A stretch of DNA of 64,000 nt from Actinomycetes bacterium (GTDB lineage: Bacteria > Actinomycetota > Actinomycetes > Streptosporangiales > Streptosporangiaceae): assembly GCA_021793235.1 (NCBI GenBank), contig JAJYTD010000010.1, forward strand, positions 57,166-121,165. Reading direction: 5' to 3'. Within the stretch, counting starts at the first letter, position 1. Every line of letters begins with the position of its first letter. A program made the position numbers and the translations under genes. Below the pieces are notes generated by a model. That model did not search any database. It was given only the letters and a program-made list of their open reading frames with translations, and was not told where the DNA came from. Below, in pieces: positions 26,556 to 34,873 of the stretch.

Positions 26556-27952
26556 CAGGTGCCCACTCCGCTTCCACGGCGGCGCGGCACTTCGCGGACT
26601 GGAGCGCGCGGCTTCGGCTCGAGGATGTGGCGCCGCCGGTACGCCGGGCGGTCGGCCGACACCTCCTCGACGGTCTGGGCACCACCCTCGCTGCGGCCCG
26701 CCTGGGCGCGGCCCGTCCGGCCGTGACCGTGGCCCGTGGCCTGGGCGGCCCCGCCCAGGCCAGCATCCTGGGAACCGGCGACCGGATCGGTGCGGCCGCC
26801 GCCGCGCTGGCCAACGGTGCGCAGATCCATGCACTGGACTTCGACGACACCCACGCCGGAGGGCTCGTGCACGCCACGGCCGTTGTGCTGCCCGCGGTGT
26901 TCGCGGTCGGCGAGGAGGTGGAGGCGTCCGGCGCCGACACCATGCTCGCCGCCGCGGTCGGGTTGGAGACCGTCTGCCGGCTCGGAGCCGTGACTCCGCA
27001 CGCCTTTCACGCCCGAGGGCTGCACGCCACCGCCGTGTGCGGAGTGTTCGCCGCCGCCCTGGCGGCCGCCCGGCTGTACCGGCTCGATCCCGAGCGCACC
27101 GTCCACGCGCTCGGGATCGCGGGCAGCCAGGCCGGCGGCCTCCTGGAGTTCCTCAACACCGGCGCCTCCACCAAGCAGCTCCACCCCGGGTTCGCGAGTC
27201 AGGCCGGGATCATGGCCGCACGGCTCGCGCAGGCCGGAGCCACCGGCCCGGCCAGTGTCCTGGAGGGCGAATACGGGCTCTACGCCGCGCTGGTCGGCAC
27301 CCGCGTCGATCCCTCCGCGCTCACCGACGGGCTCGGCCAGCGGTGGGAGGCCACCCGCATCACCATCAAGCCCTACCCCGTCTGCCAGCTCAGCCATGCC
27401 GCACTGGACGCGGTCCGCCGTCTGCAGCTCGACGGGGCCGACCCCGCCACCGACATCGCCGAGATCACCGCCGACGTCCACCCCGATGCGGCCCAAGTGG
27501 TGTGCGCGCCCGGCAAGGAGGAACCGCGCACCGCCTATGACGCCAAGTTCAGCATGCCCTGGTGTGTCGCCCGGCTGCTGCTGCACGGTGAGCTCACCGA
27601 GGACGCTTTCGCCCGGATCGACGATCCGCAGGTGCTGGAGCTGGCGGCGCGGTTCCGCCACCGGGTCGTCGACTTCCCGGGCGTCGCCGCCGACCAGCCC
27701 GGTGTCGTGCGCGTGCGGCTGCGCGACGGGCGCAGCCTCCACGCCCACGTGTCCCACAGCTCCGGCGGGCCGGATGATCCCGGAATCGAGGAGCTGGTCC
27801 GCACCAAGGCCATCGGCAACATCGGTGCGGGACCGGCATCCGAACGCCTCGCCGACCGCGTCCTCGACCTCGCCGCGCAAACCGACCTCAAAACCGTACT
27901 CGCCGACATCGCAGCTATCGTCCACGAACCTGACTGGGGGAATCCGCAATGA
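26552..27952 (+). CDS. MmgE/PrpD-family protein
   Basis: A 466-residue member of the 2-methylcitrate dehydratase / cis-aconitate decarboxylase fold. Landmarks are GTTLAAARLGAARPAVTVARGLGG, ANGAQIHALDFDDTHAGGLVH (conserved Asp-rich site), GFHATAVCGVF-like HARGLHATAVCGVFAAAL, and ITIKPYPVCQLSHAALDAV. The family dehydrates, isomerises or decarboxylates tricarboxylic acids and also includes iminodisuccinate epimerase. Length is normal. It overlaps both neighbours by four bases. Its presence supports a branched di- or tricarboxylate intermediate. Confidence 0.85.
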   Translation: MTGAHSASTAARHFADWSARLRLEDVAPPVRRAVGRHLLDGLGTTLAAARLGAARPAVTVARGLGGPAQASILGTGDRIGAAAAALANGAQIHALDFDDTHAGGLVHATAVVLPAVFAVGEEVEASGADTMLAAAVGLETVCRLGAVTPHAFHARGLHATAVCGVFAAALAAARLYRLDPERTVHALGIAGSQAGGLLEFLNTGASTKQLHPGFASQAGIMAARLAQAGATGPASVLEGEYGLYAALVGTRVDPSALTDGLGQRWEATRITIKPYPVCQLSHAALDAVRRLQLDGADPATDIAEITADVHPDAAQVVCAPGKEEPRTAYDAKFSMPWCVARLLLHGELTEDAFARIDDPQVLELAARFRHRVVDFPGVAADQPGVVRVRLRDGRSLHAHVSHSSGGPDDPGIEELVRTKAIGNIGAGPASERLADRVLDLAAQTDLKTVLADIAAIVHEPDWGNPQ

Positions 27953-29145
27953 TCACGCCCATCGCGGGAACTGGTCCCGCCGTAGCCCCGAACCTGCCCG
28001 CCGGGACGGTCTTCGGCCAGACCGCGCGCCTGTCCGCCGTTACCGCTCCGGGCGGCGACGTCGCCAAGCAGGCCGAGGCCGCGTTCAGCACGGCCCTGGC
28101 GAACCTGTCCTCGGCCGGATATGCGGTCGATGACCTCGTGCACGTCATCGAATACGTCTGCCCTGAGGCCCTCGCCGACTACTCGGCGGTCGCCCGGGCG
28201 CGCCTGGCCGCCCTCGACGGGCACACCCCAGCGGTCGCCACGGTCGCCGTCGTCGGGCTTCCCGAGTCCGATGCCCTGGTCGCCATCGAGCTCACCGCCC
28301 ACACAGGGGGCGGTGAGCGCGTGGTGGCGTTCCCCGACAGCACGGAGCTGCAGGGCAACACCGCCTTCCACCGGGGCACGCTGCGCGTGGCGGACGACAT
28401 CGTCTACCTGCCCAGCGTCCACCCCATCGACGGCGACGGCAACCTGGTGGCCGAAGGCGACTTCCGCGGCCAGTACCGATACTGCCTGGAAGCCACCGGG
28501 GAGCTGCTCGCCGCTGCGGGGCTGGGCCTGGACGCCCTGACCCAGGGCACCGACTACACCTCCACCGCCACCCGCTCCGAGTACCCGCGGTGCGGCCGTC
28601 CCCGCAAGGAACTGCTGGGCGCCACCGGGACCGACGGGCAGCCCGTCCACCCGGGCGCGGCCGGCATCCTCGTCGACCAGCCGATCGTTCCCGGCGCCGG
28701 CGTGTCGCTGGACTCCTTCGCCTCCCGCCGGCCGCTGCGTGCCGTCAACCCCGGCTGGCGGCGCTACCACACACTGACCTACAAGCCGGGTGTCGCCGCC
28801 GGCAACACCCTGTTCATGTCCGGGTTCGGTGCGCTGGAGCCGGCCACGCAGAAGGCCATCTTCGAAGGGGACCTGCTCGCCCAGGCCGAGTTCACCTACG
28901 CCGCCATCAGCGCCACCCTGCGCGAGGCGGGGTTGACGGGATCGTCGGTGGTGCGGCTCGTCGAGTACGTCCTGCCCGATGCACTGCCCGACTACCCGAA
29001 GCTGGTCGAGCTGCGCACCAAGTACTTCGGCGACCCCGGGCCGGCGCTCACCCCGGTCGTGGTCACCGCCCTGCTGCGGCCGGAGTTCCTCATCGAGGTC
29101 GTGCCCACCGCCGTGTTCGACACCGACTCCCAGGAGACGGCATGA
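27949..29145 (+). CDS. Triple RidA (YjgF/YER057c) fusion protein
   Basis: A 398-residue chain with three RidA-like units instead of one. Unit 1 (about 1-125) has AEAAFSTALANLSSAGYAVDDLVHVIEYV. Unit 2 (about 130-265) has FRGQYRYCLEATGELLAAAGLGLDALT and HPGAAGILVDQPIVPGAGVSL. Unit 3 (about 270-395) has AQAEFTYAAISATLREAGLTGSSVVRLVEYVLPD and RPEFLIEVVPTAVF. RidA proteins are homotrimers of about 130 residues that hydrolyse reactive imines, so this may be a single-chain pseudo-trimer. The Arg that binds the imine acid in RidA is not obvious in units 1 and 2. Suggests an imine/enamine intermediate in the pathway. Confidence 0.8.
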   Translation: MITPIAGTGPAVAPNLPAGTVFGQTARLSAVTAPGGDVAKQAEAAFSTALANLSSAGYAVDDLVHVIEYVCPEALADYSAVARARLAALDGHTPAVATVAVVGLPESDALVAIELTAHTGGGERVVAFPDSTELQGNTAFHRGTLRVADDIVYLPSVHPIDGDGNLVAEGDFRGQYRYCLEATGELLAAAGLGLDALTQGTDYTSTATRSEYPRCGRPRKELLGATGTDGQPVHPGAAGILVDQPIVPGAGVSLDSFASRRPLRAVNPGWRRYHTLTYKPGVAAGNTLFMSGFGALEPATQKAIFEGDLLAQAEFTYAAISATLREAGLTGSSVVRLVEYVLPDALPDYPKLVELRTKYFGDPGPALTPVVVTALLRPEFLIEVVPTAVFDTDSQETA

Positions 29146-29642
29146 GCCTGCTGACTCCCGAAATCGAGGCGATGGTCGGGCGGGAGGTGAACTACACCGC
29201 CCCCGAGGAGCTGGGCCGCGCCGCCATCCGCTACTACGCGCAGGCCGTCGGCGACGACAACCCGCTCTACACCGATGACGAGTACGCCCGCGCGAACGGG
29301 TACGACGGTGTCATCGCACCGCCCACGCTCATCTGCGAAACCAACCAGTACGCCGGGCTGGAGCGGGACACCGAAGGCTACGCCGGGCACGGGTGGGGGC
29401 TGGATATCCCCGGAACCCGCCAGGTTCGCGGCGGCAACAGCTACACCTTCCACCGGCCGGTACGCCCCTCCGACGTCATCACCGCCACGTGGACGATCAC
29501 CGACGTGCGTGAACGGGTGAACTCCGCCGGACACGAGATGCTGGTGATCAACTCCCGGGCGAACTACCGCAACCAGGACGGCGAACTCCTGGTCACCAAT
29601 GAGGAGACGCTGATCTTCGTGGCACTGGAGGCGACCGCATGA
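29142..29642 (+). CDS. MaoC-like dehydratase subunit (N-terminal-type, FAS1_DH region)
   Basis: A 166-residue hot-dog protein beginning MSLLTPEIEAMVGREVNY with IRYYAQAVGDDNPLYTDDEYAR and VIAPPTLICETNQY, the pattern of the MaoC_dehydrat_N domain. QVRGGNSYTFHRPVRPSDVITATWTI follows. This half usually lacks the catalytic Asp-His and pairs with a MaoC subunit; the next gene encodes that partner. The arrangement resembles the ChsH1/ChsH2 or HadA/HadB heterodimers. ATGA overlaps on both sides indicate coupling. Confidence 0.82.
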   Translation: MSLLTPEIEAMVGREVNYTAPEELGRAAIRYYAQAVGDDNPLYTDDEYARANGYDGVIAPPTLICETNQYAGLERDTEGYAGHGWGLDIPGTRQVRGGNSYTFHRPVRPSDVITATWTITDVRERVNSAGHEMLVINSRANYRNQDGELLVTNEETLIFVALEATA

Positions 29643-30058
29643 CCTCTGCTGCGCTCGCGGTCGGCGATCGGCCGCCGAACCTGGAAAAGACCATCGAACT
29701 TCCCGACATGGTCGCCTACGCCGGAGCCACCTGGGACTGGCACCGGCTCCACTACGACACCGACTACCTGGCCACCAAAGGCCTGCCCGCTCCGCTCGTC
29801 GACGGCCAGGTGTTCGGCGCCTACCTCGCTGAACAGGTCCAGGACTGGCTCGGCCCGCGCGCCCGGCTGCGCCGCCTCTCATTCCGCTTCGCCCAGATGG
29901 TGTTCGCGGGTGAGACCGTGCGCGTGACCGGCGCGGTCACCGCCGTCGAGGACACCCCTGACGGCACGGTCGTAACAGTGGAGCAGACCATCACAGTGGT
30001 GGGAGAGAAAGAACGAGTCGCGGTCAAGGGCGCGACAGCGGAGGTGGTGCTGCAATGA
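29639..30058 (+). CDS. MaoC dehydratase catalytic subunit
   Basis: A 139-residue MaoC-domain protein. The hydratase motif is ATWDWHRLHYDTDYLATKGLPAP, with the catalytic Asp-x-His (DWH) pair, followed by LVDGQVFGAYLAEQV. Short length and position right after the FAS1_DH-type gene suggest a heteromeric enoyl-CoA hydratase. Overlaps both neighbours by four bases and precedes a thiolase-like gene, as in steroid side-chain operons. Confidence 0.83.
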   Translation: MTSAALAVGDRPPNLEKTIELPDMVAYAGATWDWHRLHYDTDYLATKGLPAPLVDGQVFGAYLAEQVQDWLGPRARLRRLSFRFAQMVFAGETVRVTGAVTAVEDTPDGTVVTVEQTITVVGEKERVAVKGATAEVVLQ

Positions 30059-31218
30059 CCAATGTCGCCATCGTCGGTGCCGCCGAGTCCGACCTCGGCC
30101 GCACCGGCAAGTCCATCCTCACCCTGCAGGCGCAGGCCATCCCCCGTGCGCTCGCCGACGCGGGGCTCACCCTGGCCGACGTCGACGGCATCGCCACCGC
30201 CGGCGTGTCCCGGTTCTCCGCGACCCAGGTCGCCGAGTACCTGGGACTGCGGCCGGCCTGGACCGACTCCACCTTCGCCGGCGGCTCGGCGTTCGAAATG
30301 TATGTCGCCCGCGCGGTGCAGGCCATCGAAGCCGGGCAGGCCAGCACGGTCGTCATCTCCTACGGCTCCAACCAGCGGTCGGCCCGGTCGCGTTCGCTCG
30401 GCGGTGTCAAAGAGACCCACACCCCCGAGGCGCAGTTCGAGACGCCCTACGGGCCGCTGTACCCCTTCTCCCACTACGCCATGGCCGCGCAGTCCTACCT
30501 GCACAAGTACGGGGCCGCGCGCGAGTCCCTGGCCGAGGTGGCGGTGGCCGCACGCGAATGGGCACTGCGCAACCCCAAGGCCTACCGGTACGGGGCGGGC
30601 CCCCTCACCGTCGACGACGTGCTCGGCTCCGACACGGTCTCCAGCCCCCTCACCGTCGCCGACGCCTGCCTGGTCACCGACGGCGGCGGCGCGGTCGTGC
30701 TGACCAGCCTGGACCGCGCCCGCGACCTGCGGCGCGACCCGGTGCGGGTGCTCGGATACGGCGAATGCACCACCAACACCTCCATGGCCGCCGTCGACGA
30801 CCTCACCGTCACCGGCGCCGTGGAATCGGGCCGGGCGGCGTTCGGCCGCGCGGGGCTGACCCCCGCCGACGTCGACGTGCTGGAGGTCTACGACTCCTTC
30901 ACCATCACCGTCCTGCTCACCCTCGAAGCCCTGGGGTTCTGCGGGTTCGGTGAAGCCGGCGACCTGATCGCCGACGGACGCATCCGACCGGGCGGCGGCC
31001 TGCCCCTCAACACCAGCGGTGGCGGCCTGTCCTACAACCACCCGGGCCAGTACGGCGTCCTGCTGCTGGTCGAAGCCGTCCGCCAGCTGCGCGGCGAAGG
31101 CGGTGCGCGCCAGGTCGAGGCCGGCGCAGCGACCGGGGCGGCCCCGAAGGTCGCGCTGGCGCACGGCACCGGGGGAATCCTGTCCACACACGCGACCGTC
31201 CTGCTGGGGGTGGAGTGA
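30055..31218 (+). CDS. Thiolase-like (SCP2/Ltp2-type) acyl-CoA lyase or thiolase
   Basis: A 387-residue thiolase-fold protein. The N-terminus VAIVGAAESDLGRTGKSILTLQAQAI and the DSTFAGGSAFEMYVARAVQAIEAG segment belong to the lipid-transfer/SCP2-thiolase group. The position of the acyl-accepting Cys in true thiolases is occupied by Ser in FAGGSAF. C-terminal LNTSGGGLSYNHPGQYGVLLLVEA and VALAHGTGGILSTHATVLL keep the other active-site loops. With a DUF35 gene next and a MaoC pair before, it matches the layout of Ltp2-ChsH2, where the thiolase-like protein is a retro-aldolase. I favour C-C lyase activity, with thiolysis as the alternative. Confidence 0.82.
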   Translation: MTNVAIVGAAESDLGRTGKSILTLQAQAIPRALADAGLTLADVDGIATAGVSRFSATQVAEYLGLRPAWTDSTFAGGSAFEMYVARAVQAIEAGQASTVVISYGSNQRSARSRSLGGVKETHTPEAQFETPYGPLYPFSHYAMAAQSYLHKYGAARESLAEVAVAAREWALRNPKAYRYGAGPLTVDDVLGSDTVSSPLTVADACLVTDGGGAVVLTSLDRARDLRRDPVRVLGYGECTTNTSMAAVDDLTVTGAVESGRAAFGRAGLTPADVDVLEVYDSFTITVLLTLEALGFCGFGEAGDLIADGRIRPGGGLPLNTSGGGLSYNHPGQYGVLLLVEAVRQLRGEGGARQVEAGAATGAAPKVALAHGTGGILSTHATVLLGVE

Positions 31219-31616
31219 TGAGCACGGAAATTCCGCTGCCTGATGATGTCACGGCGCCGTACTGGGCGGGGACCGAAGAAAAGCGGCTCCTCATCCAGCG
31301 GTGCGCCGAGTGCGGCAGGTTCCAGCACTACCCCCGGTACATGTGCACCGGGTGCGGCCGCGGCGACCTGGAGTTTGTCGAAGCCTCCGGAGAGGCCGCC
31401 ATCGACACCTTCACGGTCGTGCACCGGCCCCTGCCCGGGTTCGAGGCCCCCTACGTCGTCGCGCGGGTCCGGCTCGCCGAAGGCCCGATCCTGCTGACCA
31501 ACATCGTGGACTGCCCGCCCGACGACGTCGCCTGCGGGCAGGCCGTGCGGCTCACCTGGCGCCCCCTTGAGGACGGTCGCCACCTGCCGCTGTTCACCCC
31601 AGCCAAGGAGGGGTAA
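31218..31616 (+). CDS. DUF35 OB-fold zinc-ribbon partner protein
   Basis: A 132-residue protein with a rubredoxin-like zinc ribbon, CAECGRFQHYPRYMCTGCG (two CxxC pairs), then an OB fold with TVVHRPLPGFEAPYVVARVRL. DUF35 proteins bind thiolase-like enzymes and may shuttle or present acyl-CoA. It directly follows the Ltp2-like gene, with TGATG coupling; the usual partner relation is the best guess. A GTG three bases upstream is an equivalent start. Confidence 0.85.
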   Translation: MSTEIPLPDDVTAPYWAGTEEKRLLIQRCAECGRFQHYPRYMCTGCGRGDLEFVEASGEAAIDTFTVVHRPLPGFEAPYVVARVRLAEGPILLTNIVDCPPDDVACGQAVRLTWRPLEDGRHLPLFTPAKEG

Positions 31617-31620
31617 TCCG

Positions 31621-32784
31621 ATGGATTTCGAACTCAATGACGAGCAACGGCTCTTCCGCGACACCCTCCGCGACTTCGCCGACAACGAGATCCGGCCCGT
31701 CGCCCAGGAGTGGGAGGCCACCGACCGCTACCCCACCGAAATCGTCGAGACGATGAAAGACATGGGGCTGTTCGGGCTGACCGTGCCCGAGGAGTACGGG
31801 GGCCTGGACGTCGACATGGTGTCCTTCGCCCTGGTCTTCGAGGAGATCTCCAAGGCCTGGATGGGCATCGCCGGCATCCTCGGCAGCCACTCCCTGGCCT
31901 GCTGGACCATCGCCCGGCACGGTACCGAGGAGCAGAAGCGCCGCTACCTGCCCGACCTCGCCACCGGCAAGCGGCGCAGCGGAATCGGGCTCACCGAGCC
32001 CGGCGCCGGAACCGACCTCCAGGGCATCGCCACCACCGCCCGCCGCGACGGCGACCACTACGTGGTCAACGGCTCCAAGACCTGGATCACCAACGCCCGC
32101 TACGCCGACCCCCTGCCCGTCCTGGTCAAGACCGACCCCAGCGCCACGCCCGCGCACAAGGGCATGTCGGTGCTGCTCATCGAGGCCGACACGCCCGGGT
32201 TCACAGTCCAGCGCGACCTGCCCAAACTCGGTTACAAAGGCACCGAGTCCTGCGAGATCCTGCTGGAGGACGTGCGCGTGCCCGCCGAGAACCTCCTCGG
32301 CGGTGTAGAGGGGCGCGGCATGCAGCAGGTCCTCTCCGGGCTGGAGACCGGCCGGATCAACGTCGCAGCCCGCTCCCTGGGCATCGCCCAGGCCTCCTAC
32401 GACGAGGCGCTGTCCTACGCGGGCCAGCGCGAAGCCTTCGGCAAACCCATCCACGACTTCCAGGCGATCCAGCTCAAGCTCGCCGACATGGCCATCAAGG
32501 TGCAGGCCGCCCGGCTGCTGGTCTACTGGGCCGCCGCGCAGGCCGACGCGGGCAAGCGGGTGGACATGGAGGCCGGGATGGCCAAGGCGTTCGCCTCCGA
32601 GGCCGCCGTCGAATGCTCGCTGGCGGCCATGCAGGTCCACGGCGGCTACGGCTACTCCAAGGAGTTCGTCGTCGAGCGGCTGTACCGGGACGCGCCCCTG
32701 ATGAGCATCGGCGAGGGCACCAACGACATCATGCGCACGGTTATCGCCAAGGCTCTGACCAGCGGGAAGGGAAAGATCGGGTGA
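31621..32784 (+). CDS. Acyl-CoA dehydrogenase, canonical
   Basis: A 387-residue acyl-CoA dehydrogenase. GIGLTEPGAGTDLQGI and VNGSKTWITNARYAD bind FAD; YAGQREAFGKPIHDFQAIQLKLADM and MQVHGGYGYSKEFVVERLYRDA are the C-terminal FAD/dimer motifs. The base Glu is present in SIGEGTNDIMRTVIA. ATG 31621 is the natural start (MDFELNDEQRLFRD). It sits between DUF35 and CitE genes and probably introduces the double bond that the MaoC enzymes hydrate. Confidence 0.9.
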   Translation: MDFELNDEQRLFRDTLRDFADNEIRPVAQEWEATDRYPTEIVETMKDMGLFGLTVPEEYGGLDVDMVSFALVFEEISKAWMGIAGILGSHSLACWTIARHGTEEQKRRYLPDLATGKRRSGIGLTEPGAGTDLQGIATTARRDGDHYVVNGSKTWITNARYADPLPVLVKTDPSATPAHKGMSVLLIEADTPGFTVQRDLPKLGYKGTESCEILLEDVRVPAENLLGGVEGRGMQQVLSGLETGRINVAARSLGIAQASYDEALSYAGQREAFGKPIHDFQAIQLKLADMAIKVQAARLLVYWAAAQADAGKRVDMEAGMAKAFASEAAVECSLAAMQVHGGYGYSKEFVVERLYRDAPLMSIGEGTNDIMRTVIAKALTSGKGKIG

Positions 32785-33671
32785 GATCGGCGCGGACCTA
32801 CCTCTACGTTCCGGGCGACCAGCCCGACAAGCTCGGCAAAGCTCTGGGCCGCGGCGCCGACGCGCTCATCGTCGACCTGGAGGACGCGGTCGCCCCGGCC
32901 CGCAAAGAGGCCGCACGGGCGCAGGTCGGCCAATGGCTGCGCGGCCTGGCCGACGGACAGGGCCGGTCCCCGGAGATCTGGGTCAGAACCAACCCGGGAG
33001 CGGCCGCGGCGGCGGACATCGCCGAAGTGGCCTGCGCGTCCCTGACCGGGGTCGTCATCGCCAAAACCGAGTCGCGCGCTGAGGTGGACGCCGCCGACAC
33101 GGCGCTGACCGCAGCGGAACGTGAGGCCGGGATCACGCCAGGCACCATAGCGGTGATGCCGCTGCTGGAGTCCGCTGCCGCACTGCTGGCGGCGGCCGAC
33201 ATCGCCCGCGGGCCGCGCGTTGCGGCACTGCAGTTGGGAGAGGTCGACCTCGCCGCCGACCTGGGGGCGGCACCCGGCCCGGGGGAGACCGAACTCCTCT
33301 GGGCGCGCAGCCAGGCCGTGGCGGCGAGTGCGGCCGCCGGGCTCTTTGCGCCGGTCGGGGCGGTGCGTGCCGATTTCCGCGACCTGGAAGGGCTGCGCAC
33401 CTCCACCGAGGCGCTGCGCCGCATGGGGTTCTTCGGCCGTGCCTGCATACACCCGGCCCAGTTGCCCGTGGTCCGTGAAGCGTTCACCCCGACAGCAGAA
33501 GAGGTCGACCGCGCCCGTGCCCTGGTCGGCGAGTTCACCGAAGCGTCGGCTGAGGGGACCGGCATCTACGCCGACAGCAACGGTCGCCTCGTCGACGCCG
33601 CTGTCGTCCGCGCCGCCCACCGCACCCTCGCAGCCGCCGGCCACAATCCAGGGAGCACTCGTGAACGGTGA
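32781..33671 (+). CDS. CitE/HpcH-type lyase (citramalyl/malyl-CoA lyase family)
   Basis: A 296-residue CitE-like TIM barrel. RTYLYVPGDQPDKLGKAL is the N-terminal CoA region, ADALIVDLEDAVAPARKEAAR holds the conserved Asp/Glu/Arg site, then VIAKTESRAEVDAAD, MPLLESAAALL and GEVDLAADLGA give the metal-binding Glu and Asp. RRMGFFGRACIHPAQLPVV is the usual end motif. Family reactions cleave malyl-, beta-methylmalyl- or citramalyl-CoA. Together with the CaiB and MaoC enzymes this gives a complete itaconate-like route (activation, hydration, cleavage). GTG start overlaps the dehydrogenase stop. Confidence 0.88.
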   Translation: MRSARTYLYVPGDQPDKLGKALGRGADALIVDLEDAVAPARKEAARAQVGQWLRGLADGQGRSPEIWVRTNPGAAAAADIAEVACASLTGVVIAKTESRAEVDAADTALTAAEREAGITPGTIAVMPLLESAAALLAAADIARGPRVAALQLGEVDLAADLGAAPGPGETELLWARSQAVAASAAAGLFAPVGAVRADFRDLEGLRTSTEALRRMGFFGRACIHPAQLPVVREAFTPTAEEVDRARALVGEFTEASAEGTGIYADSNGRLVDAAVVRAAHRTLAAAGHNPGSTRER

Positions 33672-34839
33672 AGCACTCTCGCTTCCGCTGGTCGAGGCAC
33701 CTGAAACGCGGGAGCTCCGCCAGACGGTGCGCACGATCAGTGAGAAATACGGGCACGACTACTTCGTACGCACATCGCGCGACGGAGCCAGCCCGACCGA
33801 GCTGTGGGCCGAGCTGGGCCGTGCCGGCCTGCTCGGGGTGAACGTCCCCGAAGAATACGGGGGCGGAGGCGGCGGCATGACCGAGCTCGCCGTCATCACC
33901 GAAGAGCTCGCGGCCTCCGGTATCCCGCTGATGCTGATGGCGTTGTCGCCCGCGGTCTGTGCGACCACGCTCCTCAAGCACGGCAGTGCCGAGCTGCGCC
34001 GGCGGTGGCTGCCGCAACTGGCGAGCGGAGAAGCCGTGATGGCCTTCGCGATCACCGAACCGGACGCCGGATCCAACGCGCACCGGATCCGCACCAGGGC
34101 GGTTCGCGACGGCGCCGAGTGGGTCGTGTCCGGGAGCAAGTACTACGTCTCCCACATCGACAACGCCGACGCCATCCTGGTCGTCGCCAAGACAGGGGAA
34201 CCCGACGAGCGCGGCCGCCACCCCCTGTCCCTGTTCGTCATGGACGTCGATGCCCCCAACCTGGGCAAGAGCGAGATCCCGGTCGAGATCACCTCGCCCG
34301 AGCGCCAGTTCTCGCTGTCGTTCGACGATGTCCGGCTGCCCGCCGAAGCGCTGGTCGGTGCGGAAGGCAAAGGGCTGGCCGCCCTGTTCAGCGGACTCAA
34401 CCCGGAACGCATCGGCAGCGCCGCGCTGCTCAACGGCATCGCCAGGTACGCGCTGGACAAGGCCGCCCGATACGCCCGTGAGCGAACCGTGTGGGACGTG
34501 CCCATCGGCGCGCACCAGGGCATCGCCCACCCCTTGGCCAAGGCGCACGTGGAGGTCGAGGGGGCGCGGCTCATGGCCGCCCGCGCGGCGGCGATGTACG
34601 ACGCCGGCCTGGCCGCGGCCGGGGCCGCCGCGAACATGGCGAAGTTCGCGGCGAGCGAGGCCGCATCCCACGCCCTCGACGCCGCGATCCAGACACACGG
34701 CGGCAACGGGATGGCCACGGAGTACGGCCTGGCGACACTCAGCGGCCTCGTCCGGCTCTTCCGGATCGCCCCGGTCAGCACCGAGATGATCCTCAACCAC
34801 ATCGCCCAGCACGAACTGGACCTGCCCAAGTCCTACTGA
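33661..34839 (+). CDS. Acyl-CoA dehydrogenase, non-canonical C-terminus
   Basis: A 392-residue acyl-CoA dehydrogenase. FAITEPDAGSNAHRIRTRAV and SGSKYYVSHIDNAD are the central motifs and QTHGGNGMATEYGLATL the C-terminal one. The EGT segment with the base Glu is replaced by IAPVSTEMILNHIA and the chain ends LPKSY, as in the minus-strand paralogue at 13472. It may be a non-catalytic partner of the canonical enzyme (compare the ChsE1-ChsE2 pairs) or use a shifted base. GTG start 11 bases inside the CitE gene. Confidence 0.85.
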   Translation: MNGEALSLPLVEAPETRELRQTVRTISEKYGHDYFVRTSRDGASPTELWAELGRAGLLGVNVPEEYGGGGGGMTELAVITEELAASGIPLMLMALSPAVCATTLLKHGSAELRRRWLPQLASGEAVMAFAITEPDAGSNAHRIRTRAVRDGAEWVVSGSKYYVSHIDNADAILVVAKTGEPDERGRHPLSLFVMDVDAPNLGKSEIPVEITSPERQFSLSFDDVRLPAEALVGAEGKGLAALFSGLNPERIGSAALLNGIARYALDKAARYARERTVWDVPIGAHQGIAHPLAKAHVEVEGARLMAARAAAMYDAGLAAAGAAANMAKFAASEAASHALDAAIQTHGGNGMATEYGLATLSGLVRLFRIAPVSTEMILNHIAQHELDLPKSY

Positions 34840-34873
34840 GGCGGTGAGGCGGTGAGACGGGAAGGAGGGACGG

